Below are positions 12,651 through 24,593 of a DNA stretch of 64,000 nt, piece by piece. Location: assembly GCF_030272615.1 (NCBI RefSeq), contig NC_081414.1, positions 338,314,502 through 338,378,501 of the forward strand, given 5' to 3'. This DNA is from Cryptomeria japonica (lineage: Eukaryota; Streptophyta; Pinopsida; Cupressales; Cupressaceae). Every line of letters begins with the position of its first letter. The first letter of the stretch is position 1. The translations under genes and the position numbers were made by a program. The notes beneath the pieces were generated by a model. It worked only from the letters and a program-made list of their open reading frames with translations. It did no database searches and was not told the origin of the DNA.

Positions 12651-12982
12651 TTCAATTTTGCATTTCATTGTCCTTACTCAAAGTTATCATTTTTTTATCA
12701 TTTAACACTAGAAGCAACATTGTGATACCTTTCCCAGTAGTTAATTTGTGTCGATGAAAAGAGCATGCTATTTCATTATTTACATTAGTGAAGGAAGATA
12801 TTTTCTTCTCTTAAATATGAATTTAAATGAATCTTTCTTCATCGATCCATGTCTAGGTGGAGTCACGTGACATCATTTTATACAAATGATATTTTGAGGC
12901 AAAGTTATGGTAATTAAAAAAATATAAAATTCTTAAAAAATGGAAAAAACAATATCATAGAAATGTTGTGCATTTTAGAGCC

Positions 12983-12983
12983 A

Positions 12984-13037
<54 letters not shown>

Positions 13038-13183
13038 ATGTATATATGTATACATATATACATGTGTATGTATGTATGTATGTATGTATGTATGTATGTA
13101 TGTATGTATGTACGTATGTATATGTATGTATATATATACATATGTATATGTATGTGTATATGTATATCTATGTATATATATAT

Positions 13184-13254
<71 letters not shown>

Positions 13255-13512
13255 CATATAGATATATATAGATATGTACATATGTATACATACATATATG
13301 TAATATAGATATATATATATGTACATATCTATATATATATATCTGTGTGTGTGTGTGTGTGTGTAGGCATATATACCTATATATATACATATATATATAC
13401 ACACACATATATACATATATAAATACACACACACACACACACACATATACATATGTATACATATACATATGTATACATATGTATACATATACATATGTAT
13501 ACATATGTATAC

Positions 13513-13593
<81 letters not shown>

Positions 13594-13611
13594 CATATGT
13601 ATATGTATATG

Positions 13612-13697
<86 letters not shown>

Positions 13698-13715
13698 CAT
13701 ATGTATATGTATATG

Positions 13716-13808
<93 letters not shown>

Positions 13809-13940
13809 GGAGCTCTTTAATGTGAAGGACATTGAGCTTAGACAGTAAATCTCCAACAAATAAGAGCTCCTTATACACACACACACATACACATATGTGT
13901 GGGTGTATATATACATACATACATACATACATACATAATT
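12983..13940. repeat. Compound TG/CA, TATG and TA microsatellite cluster
   Basis: About 950 bp made almost entirely of alternating purine-pyrimidine repeats. These include a TG tract from about 12986 to 13036, TATG units around 13066-13112, a CA tract around 13187-13243, and three long TG tracts around 13532-13590, 13618-13695 and 13724-13806 separated by near-identical ATACATATGTATATGTATA spacers. Shorter CA and ATAC tracts run to about 13936. Long open frames on both strands here are an artefact of repeats that lack stop codons. Confidence 0.97.
13806..13873. repeat. Inverted repeat at the edge of the TG tract
   Basis: TAAGGAGCTCTT (13806-13817) is the exact reverse complement of AAGAGCTCCTTA (13862-13873). 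The left arm is preceded by a TG tract and the right arm followed by a short CA tract, which extends the pairing. The loop is about 44 bases. Confidence 0.8.
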
Positions 13941-13941
13941 G

Positions 13942-14351
13942 AGATAATTAAAATGAACTAATATAAAAAAAATGCAATGACATTCTTGGAGAGCTTGTAA
14001 AGAATCAACATGTGGTCCATGTATTGATATGTTGTAGCATGGTAGAGCCTCAACATGGACACTATGTAGTGACATAGCTAGAGAACTTGCATAGGCTCAA
14101 TATGTTGATCTAGGTCCATAAGTGACTCTAAAAATATAAAAGGTCAAAGTTATTATTTTTAATCAAGTAATAACTAAAGAAACACACAAGATAATTAAAA
14201 TGAACCAATATAAAAAAATGTGGTGACATGCTTGGAGAGATTGTAAAGAATCAACATGTGGGTCATGTAATGATATATTGTAGTGTGGTAGAGCCTCAAC
14301 ATGGACACCATGTAGTTACATAGCTAGAGCACTTGCATAGGCTCAATATGT
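13942..14351. repeat. Duplicated 163-bp segment
   Basis: 13942-14104 and 14189-14351 are direct repeats with the same start (AGATAATTAAAATGAAC) and end (AGGCTCAATATGT), differing at scattered bases. An 84-bp unrelated spacer separates them. No coding is seen in either. Confidence 0.88.
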
Positions 14352-15480
14352 GCACTAAGGACATACCACCACTTTTAGGGTGTTAAATGTTGTGAGTTAT
14401 TTCGCCCCAATGAAGGGGTCGTATACTTTATCTCCTAGACTTGAATGGCTACCATGATGAAACTCTTTATCTTCCTCTCAGATTCTCATCCTTGATGCCA
14501 TTAGACTTTACATCTAATGTAATACCCATCTCTAGCTATGTATGTGATTAGATGAGAACTTGATTGTTTTATGCTTTGTAGTTATTAGATTACTTTGGAG
14601 GTGGCTTATTATTGATGAATAATTATGTTCTTTGTATTGTTTATGTAACTGGAGTGCAATACTTCCATGGTTTGGAGTGTCTACCTTGTATTCATGTTAT
14701 GCTCTTAATTTTTATTGATTGCAATCTTTGTAGCATGGTATGTGCGACCTTTGTAATTGTTTCATAGCTATAGCTAAATTTAACTTGTGATGGAGGGATA
14801 ATTCATCCATGTTTATGATGAAACCGTTTAAAGGAATGAATTTATTTAATATATTTGATATTTTTCTATACCTTGTCTTGTGAGGCTATTGGTATAGTTG
14901 TAAAGCTAAAATAATGATAATTGTATATATTTAGATTAAATAATTATATGTTATAATCATGGTCATGGATGCGTATGGGTAAATCTAAAATATATTTTCA
15001 AAAGGATTGAAAGTTCTAGGTTTTTTGTTGGTCCATCTCAATGTTAGTGCTGGATGACGAAGACTTGTTTTGTTGTGTAGTTCATTTCTCTTGCATTAAG
15101 GAGTTAGTGTTGCTTTTTGTCTTGTTCCTTGGAAATCATATCCTTTGGGAGACCCTTATGTGGACAAATTGGACCTCACAATCCCTTGAATATTTTCCTC
15201 AACTCATTTCGAAACAACTCATAGATTTAAGAATTATGCCTCATTGAATATGACATCATAATTCATTTTTAATTTAATAATTATTCAAGACTATCTAAAT
15301 AGTCTAAGACCCAAAAATAATGATCAACCTTACTTGTCAAACATAAAAGTTTTGCATTCATAACATTCATTTATAAATACTAAATATATAGATAACTACA
15401 ATTCCTAACTTCCTTACAAAAATATATCTTTTCATGTGATACAAGTTTCCCTAATATTTTAAATATTTAACGGGAAAGAT
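14352..15480. other. Spacer upstream of RLK copy 1
   Basis: AT-rich sequence with no gene that I can support. A 68-codon open frame at 15041-15247 has no recognisable motif and is probably chance. Confidence 0.5.
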
Positions 15481-15995
15481 GCGTCAAGCTGTACGTTCTA
15501 GATCCTAGTTGCGTCTAAGCTTACCTGTAATGACGATCTCATTTGTTGACGTTCTAGAACCACACATTCATGCGGCTTTTCCTCAATAATAACGCCATCC
15601 ATTCATAAACAAACAAAACTCATTTGCAACACGTTCTCCATCCACAGCGACGCGCTCTAGTTTTTTCTTGTCTACGTTTTTACATTTCCATTGATAAATC
15701 CACATAGCTTTGACTTCAATATTTCAGGTCAACAAGTCAAACATATCGACCTCCCTTAAATGCTCGATATTTCTCCCCTTGTCGGCCCCAGCTAAGTAAG
15801 TAACGTGCCTCGATATTTCTCCCCTGGTTTTTCAGAATGGTTTCCGACCACTAGTTAAGAGTTTCCTACGCTTCTTTCATCAACAATGACCCACCACAGT
15901 AACGAAGATGCGTGGAGGAATCTCTCAGCTATAAATTTCCCATTTGCAACATTACCGTCGAGTTAGGGTCTGAAGTTTTGTACAGGCCGGCAGTC
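15481..15995 (+). promoter_or_regulatory. Probable promoter and 5' leader of RLK copy 1
   Basis: More GC-rich than the spacer before it. It holds TTCTAGAA (around 15551), which matches a minimal heat-shock-element pair. TTGACT and, on the other strand, TTGAC appear in TTTGACTTCAAT and ACAAGTCAAAC around 15710-15740; these fit the W-box core TTGAC[C/T]. An 18-base phrase CTCGATATTTCTCCCCT occurs twice. CTATAAAT at about 15929 could be a TATA box. This leader is unrelated to the one shared by copies 2, 3 and the truncated copy, apart from the last ~90 bases (from ATGCGTGGAGGAATC) that still resemble theirs. Confidence 0.45.
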
Positions 15996-18900
15996 ATGGT
16001 CCGAATTGCTCAGAAAAATGGGATGCTTGCAGTCTTCTACTGCACACTCAGTGTTCTCCTTCTCCGATCTAGCTGCATCTCGGAAGACGGCAAAATTCTT
16101 CTCCAGATAAAGGCGAGCGATTGGATCGGCGGAGGTAATAATTTGACGGACTGGAATGCTTCTGACGAAAACCCCTGCAGCTGGAATGGGATCTCTTGCA
16201 ATTCTTCCAAGTTCGTCACTGCAATTAATCTTACCGGTGCCTCAATTTCAGGCAATCTGACTTCTACCATATGCCATCTTCCAAGTCTGGAGACGTTGAT
16301 TCTCAGCGAGAATGCTTTCCGGGGGCCCTTTCCCGACGGGCTGTTTGATTGCAAGGGTTTGCAAGTGCTTGATTTGTCCATCAATCGCTTCTTTGGAAGC
16401 CTGCCCAGTCGAATCAGTGAATTCAGGCAGCTGAGGGTCTTGAATTTGTTAGAAAATAGTTTCAGTGGCTCCATTCCTCCAGCCTTTGGAATGTTGTCCA
16501 ACATCCAAGAGCTCTCGTTGGACGAAAATAATTTGACGGGCGGAATCCCTACTTTTCTCGGCAATTTGACAACCCTGAGGAAATTCACTGTTGGCGATAA
16601 CCCTCTCCTAGGCGGTGTCATACCAGCAGAGCTCGCGATATTGAACCGGCTGCAAGATTTAGAACTATATAATTGTAGTCTAGTTGGTGAAATTCCGAAT
16701 TTTTTCGGTAATTTTACGCAGTTGGAATGTTTGGATTTGTCGCAGAATTGGCTAAAGGGCAATATTCCGACTAGTTTAACTACTTTGTCCAAGTTGAGTA
16801 TTTTGTACCTTTGGGGTAACAATTTGTCTGGACCGATTCTGGCTAATATCGATGAGATGGGAAATCTGACTGAGTTAGATCTTTCTGCCAACCAGCTAAG
16901 CGGTGAAATTCCCTACAGAATCGGCAATCTGGAATCTCTGGAGCAGCTAAAACTGGGTCAAAATCAGCTCACCGGAGAAATCCCTGCACAGCTCGGTATG
17001 CTGCGGAACTTGAGGAAACTGTATCTGTTTGATAACAAGCTTAAGGGGTGGTTGCCCCAGGATTTGGGTACATATTCCAATCTCTATTTTGTCGAGGTGA
17101 CAGGAGCCGGTTTGGAAGGCCCCCTGCCAAAAAATCTGTGCAAAAATGGAATGCTTTACGCGTTGGCTTTAGCTTCAAATAATTTCAATGGGAGCCTACC
17201 TTCTTCCTTGGGAGATTGCGCGAGTTTACAGTATGTGCAGCTGTATAACAACCAGCTCAGTGGTGAGATTCCTAAGGGGTTTTGGAGCGCTTCAAGCCGG
17301 GTACAGTTGTTGCTCTATAATAATAAGTTTGAGGGCCAGATTCCATCTGCGATTGGACAAGCAAAGAGCCTGGCTTGGTTGCAAATAAACAACAACCAAT
17401 TCAGCGGAAGCATTCCCTCGGAGATTGGACAGCTGACAGACCTCCAGATCTTAAACGCGAGCAGCAATCAGTTGTCAGGGTCCATTCCAAATGAGCTTGC
17501 GAACTTGACGTTGATCAATAGTCTCCAGCTTGATCACAATTTTCTGTCAGGAGAAATTCCCAAGAGTTTAATATCACTAGAGAAGCTTACTGTTCTCAAT
17601 TTGGGTACAAATCGTCTTACAGGCGAAATCCCTGCATCCTTGGGCGACCTGTCCGCACTGAACAGTCTTGATCTCTCAAATAATTCGCTCTCTGGCCAAA
17701 TTCCTGCTGAACTAGGACGCCTCTCATTAAATGTTTTCAATGTATCCAACAATCGCTTGTCTGGTCCAATTCCTGCCGCTCTCGACAATTCGGCCTACAA
17801 ATACTCTTTTCTCGGGAATCCAAGATTATGCGGAGGTCGGAATTTGATGCTGAGGTCGTGTTCTTCAGACAAGATATCATCTCAACAATTGGCTGCAATT
17901 ATAGTACCGTCTGTGATTTTAGCAGCCATAGCACTGGGCTCCATTGGTGTGTGTTGGTACTGTCTCAGGAAAGCAAGGGCCACGCCATCATGGAAATTGA
18001 CATCTTTCCATCTGCCGGAGCTGAATGAGTTGTACATCGTCCGCAACTTGTCAGAGGAAAATGTTATTGGATCCGGAGGCGCTGGAAAAGTTTACAGGGT
18101 CATTCTGCAGAGCGGGGAAGCGGTAGCGGTGAAGAAGATCCGGAACATAAGCAGATCACGGGGAAAATTTAAGAGAAAAGGGGCTCAGCGAAACCATGAA
18201 TTGGGGGAAGTGGAGGTGGATACATTGGGACTCATTCGGCACACCAACATTTTAAAGCTCCTCTGCTGCATTTCAAGCGAAGAGTACGATTTCAAGCTAT
18301 TGGTATACGAGTACATGCCCAACGGGAGCCTGTTGGAGCGCCTACAGAATTCACAAGGACCACAAGTGGGGCTGCCTTGGCCAGTCCGCTATAAGATCGC
18401 AATGGGGGCAGCCCAAGGGCTGAGCTACATGCATCACGATTGCACACCTCCAATTCTACACAGGGATGTGAAATCCAGCAACATCTTGCTGGATAAAGAT
18501 TTAGAGGCTAAAATTGCAGATTTTGGCCTGGCCAGAGTTCTTAATAACCTGGGCGAAGAGTACTCTGTTTCAGGCTATGTGGGGTCTCACGGATATATAG
18601 CTCCAGGTCCGATTTTATCTATCCTGGTTGAATGCTAGTTTGTTTAATTTTCAATTTCTTGTTAAAGATTTAGCGCCATTAACATTATAACCTTTGATGT
18701 GCAGAGTACGGCCATAGACTGAAAGTGAGCGAAAAAATTGACGTGTACGGCTTCGGAGTGGTGGTGTTAGAGCTGGTGAGCGGGATGAAAGCTACGAATG
18801 AAGTGCAGTACGGGGAAGGAGTGGACATAGTGGAGTGGATCCGCAGCACAATAATAGGCAGGGGAGAGATGGGAGTGCTGGACTGGCGAATATTGGAAGA

Positions 18901-19153
18901 GAAGTACATAGAGCAAATGCTGTTGGTGTTGCGGGTGGGTCTGGTATGCACAATCAGGGACCCTAAACGGCGGCCTTCGATGAGGAAAGTGGTGGAGATG
19001 CTGGTGATGTGCAATCCAAACCAGGAAGAAAGGATAAAGATGCTTTTTCCGCAGGAGAGGAGGAGTCGGAGGGCGGCTGCTAGTTTCTCCTCTACCACGC
19101 CACTTGTTCCCACTGACAACGAAGCGGATTACTTTTCAGATTTGGAGACCTAA
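15996..19153 (+). CDS. LRR receptor-like kinase, copy 1 (two exons)
   Basis: Exon 1 is 15996-18606, the intron 18607-18704 (98 bp, GT...GCAG), and exon 2 18705-19153. The product is 1019 residues. The ATG at 15996 was chosen over an in-frame ATG at 15912 because it aligns with the only start in copies 2 and 3. Order: signal peptide (about 1-27), N-terminal LRR cap with PCSWNGISC, about 22 LRRs (roughly 75-600), transmembrane helix about 632-657, and a kinase from about 690. Kinase landmarks: glycine loop IGSGGAGKV, VAVKK with K713, H822-R823-D824, D842-F843-G844, and APE completed across the splice (E871). All catalytic residues are present, so it should be an active RD-type kinase. The domain plan and kinase sequence fit plant LRR-RLK subfamily XI (HAESA/HSL-like peptide receptors at the plasma membrane). 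The exact ligand is unknown. It is the only copy with no visible defect. Confidence 0.93.
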
Positions 19154-20851
19154 AAAACCTCCTAGTCCGCCACACAAATTCCCCAAATTCCCATCATGGG
19201 TACCTGGAATCGAAGGCCTAAATTTGATGGTTGTATGACTTGTATTTTTTAGTATTGTAAAATATTATTATAAATTTGGAAAAAAAAAAAAAATTTCTCT
19301 TGAAAAAGGAGATTTTAGATAGTTTGTAAAAAATTTATATAGTAGTTTTTTTTTTAAAGATGAAGGTCTTATTTGAAAGGACGTTCCTTTACATATAGAT
19401 ATTCTAAATGGAAATAATTTGATGAGTTTTTTTTTAAGGTCTTGTTTATAGTAGTTTCCATGGGAGTATATCAGTATATTGATATATATGTGGAGTTGGA
19501 AAATTAAGTTCAATTTTTTTTTAAAAAAAATTATCTAAAAAATGGTATTCATAACATTTTCAATTAGTTAAAATGGTTGGAAAATATCTATAATAAATTC
19601 ATTTTTCAATAATGTTTATAAGCATAGGTTTGTCATTGATGATCTTGATAATTGAAAAGCAATTTCTTGACATACCAATTCTAGGTATTGAGTTTTTTTG
19701 CCTTGTTAGAGGGTTACATGCTCAATTCCTAGTACAATATGTTTCTTTTGAGAAGTATTAGTCATTTTATAAATGATGTAGTTGAATAACTCCACATGTT
19801 TTCCACATTATGTATCCATACTTGTTAGTTTTCTATTAAATGTAGATGGCTTAGAGATCTTCATGTCATTTCTTTGTTTTAATTTTTTTTTAGTATATAA
19901 AGAAGGTTTTTATATTCGGATTTGTAGGGCATGTTAACATTCTTTTTCAACAGGGGACAATTGGAAATAAATCTTCATGTCTTTTCCATAGTTGCTCTAT
20001 TTTTATGGCTTCCATTTGCTTGTTTTATTTTCTCCAAAGTCTATTTTTTATTTTAAGATCTTTCTTTTTTATTCCTTAGGTTTGATATGAATTTTTTAAT
20101 TGAAGGCATGGTAAGATTAAAAAACAAGAACATTTTTTGTTGGATTGTATCTAGGTGCTACCTATTTGTGATCTTATGGTTTGATCAGATTAGTAGTTTA
20201 TATTACTTATGTCTCATGGCTTTCACAAATCCAAACATAAAATGACTAGTTACATGTAATTTTATTTAGTTGTTGTCATTGGTTGACTTGTCTTTGTTCC
20301 TTTTCCATTGATGTTACTATATTTTACATGATAATTCACTAGAGTGGTTTCTAACTATTCATGAGTTTTTTATGCCACATTGAAGGAAAATAATGCTTAT
20401 GAAGTCAATTCATTTAGATGAACATCTCCTTATACAATGTAGTTGGGTGTAGGTGGTAGTTGCCACTTATACTACACATCTATATAGGTTTGTAGATGCT
20501 AACAAATGAGACCAATTTCAATAAAATTGGAATTCACGAAACTCTAAACAAATTAATGCATCGTATTGGAAGTCAAGCATATGAGCAAATCGATGCATTT
20601 CAAATAAAAATTTCTCATAATAAGAGTCCACATAACACATTAACATAATTAAGGAAAGAAAGTAAAATATGTTGAGATAAAACATATCATAATTAACATT
20701 TGTTGTAGGTTTATGCTTGTCCAAGTTTCTTTTATTTCTCACTAGTTTAGTTGTAATAAAGTAAGAATAGTGAGAAAAGAACTTGTTTCTTGTCTTTGGG
20801 TGAAAGGTATGCATGCTCTCCTCTTGTGTCTTTGTACACTCTTAAGGATCA
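19154..20851. other. 3' flank of RLK copy 1, shared with copy 2
   Basis: Contains the 3' UTR and about 1.6 kb of non-coding sequence. It aligns along its length with 28060-29500 plus 31090-31260 downstream of copy 2, and more weakly with 46449-47720 downstream of copy 3. For example, GGTTTATGCTTGTCCAAGTT is shared by copies 1 and 2. The shared flank shows that the gene was duplicated as a larger segment. Homology stops where the copia LTR begins at 20852. Confidence 0.75.
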
Positions 20852-22504
20852 TGTTGGCAATATGTGTCATATGTTGTCATTGATTTTAACTTGCCACTAA
20901 TGTCAATCCATCATACTTGTATAGAGATGAATTGATATAGTTGAAGAGGATGAGAAATGGTTAGAGATAACACATGTTTGAGAGAGATAGTTTGTCATAG
21001 ATAGAGACATGGGGTTGCATAATTGAAGATAAGCAAATAGTCAAGTAGACCAACATATGTATTTATGACTTAAGATGACATTAAAACAATCCATAAGCAT
21101 GATATGTACATGGTTAAGCTAGTAACACATTGTTGTACATTGTTTATGCTTTTGATGAGGAGTGCAATCACATTGATTGGTTTCTACATATTTTAAGGAG
21201 TTGGATGAATGATAATTAGTGGTTGTTCATACTTGTGCATTTGAGAAAATTTGTCTAAGGCATAAACTATATATATTCCTAAGTTGGTGACTTTGTATTT
21301 TGGTCTAGGCATTCTTATGCCTTGCACGACTTGGCCTTATGGTTCTAGAGTTGAATTTTTTAGTCACCGCTTAGGAACTACTTTTAGGCTTTCATGTCCT
21401 GACATCTTCTACAGGAAGACTTTGAATTAACTATTCTCCAAATTGTACTAGAATAGTGTAATATGTCTTAGAAACTTACCAGAATGCTTTGCAATTCTTT
21501 GGAGTGGTAGATATGGTTGTGTGGACTTGGGGATATGTTCAATGAGGTATACAGTTTCTACAAAGCAAGTTTTAGATTATTTGATTTATTGCATTGCAAT
21601 ATCATAAGTGTTGAAGTTTTACAATTAGTATGGGATGCTTTGTTTTTATCAGTTCAGTGGGTTTCTCTACTTGTGCAAGCACACCATGAGTAGATACTTT
21701 AGGAGATAGTTGTAGGGATACTGTGGATAGTCTATATTGCCCATATCTTGGTCTGCATGGTATTCTAGTCTCTCCCAGATGGCACAAAAGCTTATAGTTT
21801 TGGTGGAGTTGTTGATTGATTGGGCCAACAATCATGGTTCCTTCACTCGTGGTTTGATCCCGACCTATCATATTTGCTTTGGAAGATGTGTTGTAATGTT
21901 TTTGGATCTTTTTGTTCTTTGGGTTGATTCACAACTCATTTTACTTCTTAGCACATATGTTTGAAGCCAATCTATGTAGTATCAAACGCTTCATCTAAAG
22001 GTCATCTTGGAGCTGACCTAATTGGTATTTTGAGATGTTATAGAGGATATAAATAGAAGAACAAATCATTTGTGATGAGTGATGAAAGTTGGTGAGATGT
22101 AGTGAATGTGCAAAAAAAGGGACTCCAATATTTGCATATGATAGATGTATCTTCTACAACAGTTCAAGTTCATATTTTGTAATTCAAACTATCATGTATC
22201 CTACTATTTGATAGTGAACCTCCTCATCAAGTATATTTGTATCTTTCTTAGCAACTCCATCAGGTATATTTGTATCTTTGTTCATATATATTGTGAGATA
22301 GTTGCCACCTTTGTTTTTCCCTCATTGGGTTTCCCACGTAAAAAACTTGGTGTCCTTTGTTGAATCTTGTGGTGCATATTTTACTTCTAATTCTTTCTTT
22401 TGGAAAATTTGGCTTGATGCTTAACCTAGAAATGGTGTGTTTAAGTTTAAGTATATGTTGATTCACCCCCACCCCCCTCTCTCAACATTTTGGTGTGTAC
22501 AACA
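20852..22504 (+). repeat. 5' LTR of the truncated copia element
   Basis: Starts TGTTGGCAATATGTGTCATA and ends GGTGTGTACAACA (TG...CA). Near the end it contains GTTGATTCACCCCCACCCCC, the typical CT-rich phrase close to the 3' end of plant copia LTRs. The PBS follows two bases later, which fixes the right border. The left border rests on the TG and on loss of homology to the RLK flank. Confidence 0.7.
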
Positions 22505-22506
22505 AT

Positions 22507-22517
22507 TGGTATCACAG
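22507..22517 (+). other. Primer binding site, slightly decayed
   Basis: TGGTATCACAG, one base off the standard TGGTATCAGAG initiator Met-tRNA primer site, two bases after the LTR. Confidence 0.75.
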
Positions 22518-22570
22518 AAAGGTTCCTAGATAACAGTCTAACAACTAAGGTAGATCTTGCATTTGAACAC

Positions 22571-23170
22571 ATGGGATCTAAAACAATATTTAATGACATC
22601 ATTTATCTTGAATCAAGTATAGAGGTAATGGAACATGAAGGATGGGATTTCAATTTAGATGATTGTGAAGTAGACCTTGAAGGAGAATTATAGTATGCTC
22701 ATGAAGACATGGATATTGCAAGGGTAGAGTTTGAAGAATACAAGATTAGATTCAATAAGGCAGAAAAGAAATTTGTCAAAATGAAAGCTTAAATTGAAGG
22801 AAGAAAAGAATGTGAATACAAAATCAAGAAGGTAGAAGATGTAATTATCAACCTAAAAATCCAAGTTGAAGGAGGCAAGAATATTGTTGATTGTTTGGAG
22901 TCCAAGCTTCATGATAAATCTATTGAATGCACCAAGATTGAGGAAAAAATTGTTTCCTTGAGCAAAGAACTAGAAAAGGCCAAGAATTAGATGAACAAGA
23001 ATCTTTAGTTCAGAAAGAGCACTAACATGCTTGATGAGTTAGTTGGAAGCCAAAAACCTATAAATGATAAAGGTGGTCTTGGTTTTGAAAAAGGGGAAAG
23101 TTGTAAAACAAATATGGTTGAAGACAAGAGTGAGAAGAAGGAAGAGAAGGTACATGATGAATCTAAGTAG
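22571..23170 (+). pseudogene. Copia gag remnant, coiled-coil region
   Basis: From the ATG at 22571 a single frame runs to TAG 23168-23170, 199 codons, interrupted by several stops (for example TAG at 22691-22693). The conceptual product is highly charged with heptad-like Lys/Glu/Leu spacing (for example CTKIEEKIVSLSKELEKAKN), then KSTNMLDELVGSQKP and a Gly-Leu-Gly-Phe stretch. This matches the second half of copia gag proteins that have a coiled coil before the C-terminus. The zinc knuckle and everything after it are missing. Confidence 0.65.
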
Positions 23171-23592
23171 ACATAAGGAAATTTTAAATATATTTTAAGA
23201 TAAAAATGTCTAATACATGATGATCTTTTTTATTGATATTTCTGGAATTAGATGTTGCTAAACAATAAACATGTGCTATAGATTTTTTTGCTTTAGATGT
23301 TTCATTTTTTATTAAATTGCATCTTATAATAGAGAGTTTTGACTTCATAGAGACCTCTTGCTCAAACATGTTAATGAAAAGACTAACAGAATTTGGGAAG
23401 AGAGATTTTGACTTTTGAACCAATAAGATGGGGGAAATAGAAAAGTGAAAATAGAAAATCACATTACTTTAGAATGTAAAACTTATTATGACATATATGA
23501 CAAACATGCAAGTAATTTCACATTGATACCATTTTAAGATCTATTCAACAAGTAGATGGTTGAAAGAATGAAAAAATTAATTGTTTGAATTG
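23171..23592. other. Distal upstream region of RLK copy 2
   Basis: AT-rich and non-coding. It resembles 36400-37040 upstream of the truncated copy (shared phrases such as ACTAACA.AATTT.GGGAAG and TTTTAGAATGTAAAACTTA) and, more weakly, 42780-42950 upstream of copy 3. It therefore belongs to the duplicated unit. Confidence 0.6.
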
Positions 23593-24265
23593 AATAATAA
23601 AAAATCAACATTTTAACGAACAAAAAATAACAAAATTTACTATATGTTTGACCACTTGAATATTGAAAATCCTCTATTCTTAGTGCTCATTGGACACAAG
23701 TCTCAAATTTAGAATAATAGAAAATCAACACTTTAACAAACAAAAATTAAAAAATTTACTATATGTTCGACCACTTGAATATTGAAAATCCCTTGTTCTT
23801 AGTGCTTATTGGACACAAGTCTCAAATTCACAATAACAAAAAATCTACACTTTAACAAACAAAAATAACTAAATTTGGTATATGTTTGACCACTTGAATA
23901 TTGAAAATCCTCTATTCTTAATGCTAATTAGACACAAGTCTCAAATTTAGAATAATAGAAAATCAACACTTAACAAACAAAAATAACAAAATTTATTATA
24001 TGTTTGACCACTTAATATTGAAAATCTTTTGTTCGTAGTGCTCATTGGACACAAGTCTCACATTCACAATAATAAAAAATCACCTCTTTAACAAAATAAA
24101 AAAGAAGACTAAATTTAATATATGTTTGAACACTTTAATAAAAATCTTTTATTCTGAATGCTCATTAAACACAAGCCTTAAATTGGAAATAATAGCAAAT
24201 CAAAACTTTAACAAATAAATTAACAAAATTTACTATACTATTGAAAATCCACGTTTGTAGTGTTG
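23593..24265. repeat. ~119-bp tandem array upstream of RLK copy 2
   Basis: Five to six head-to-tail units with a period of about 118-119 bp. Each reads roughly AATAATA(A/G)AAAATCAACA ... TATATGTTTGACCACTTGAA ... GCTCATTGGACACAAGTCTC. A further unit stands apart at about 24460-24560, immediately before the conserved leader. The unit matches the single proximal promoter segment of copy 3 (around 43005-43075) and the truncated copy (around 37040-37125). TTGACC, a W-box core, occurs at 23648, 23886, 24004 and 24499; the second and fifth units have mutated versions. Confidence 0.88.
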
Positions 24266-24593
24266 TTGGGAGTGTTCATGAGTCAATTACTTTTGCATTA
24301 TTGAGATGATAGAAAATAGAGAGAATTTTATTTTGGAATGTAAAAACTTGCTATAACATTTATGACAAATTCACAAATAAATTAGGATTAACATCCTTTC
24401 AAAATCTATTCAACAAAGAAACAAATGACAAAATAAAATAGATTATTAAATAAATAATAATAAAAAACAAATAAAATTTACTATCCCATATCCTATGTTT
24501 GACCACTTGAATAGTGAAAATCTTCTATTTTGTTCTTAATGGACACAAAATTCTCAAATTTATCTTTCACAGGATTATACTCGGTCCTCAAAA

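Larger units (their letters stand above)
20852..23170 (+). mobile_element. Truncated Ty1/copia element (5' LTR plus gag end)
   Basis: A long LTR (20852-22504) is followed by a PBS and a gag-like segment, then the homology breaks off and sequence related to the RLK upstream regions starts. No protease, integrase, RT or 3' LTR is present. It lies where the 3' flank of copy 1 loses similarity to that of copy 2. The right boundary is approximate. Confidence 0.7.

Noticed and set aside
12914-14075. Long open frames on both strands in the microsatellite cluster
   Set aside because: They consist of repeated Thr-His, Cys-Val and Tyr-Ile-Met runs made by TG/CA/TATG repeats that lack stop codons. No protein features.
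15912-15995. Upstream in-frame ATG giving a 28-residue N-terminal extension of RLK copy 1
   Set aside because: The extension has no counterpart in copies 2 and 3 and would place the signal peptide internally; the ATG at 15996 aligns with their starts.
16037-17788. Antisense frames inside the LRR-RLK genes (e.g. 284 codons on the minus strand at 16037-16891)
   Set aside because: They mirror the strong codon pattern of the LRR sense frame and recur at the same places in all three paralogues only because the sense sequence is conserved.
23593-24265. CRISPR-like regular spacing
   Set aside because: The whole unit repeats, with no unique spacers, and the DNA is plant nuclear. It is an ordinary tandem array; the same holds for 56548-59182.
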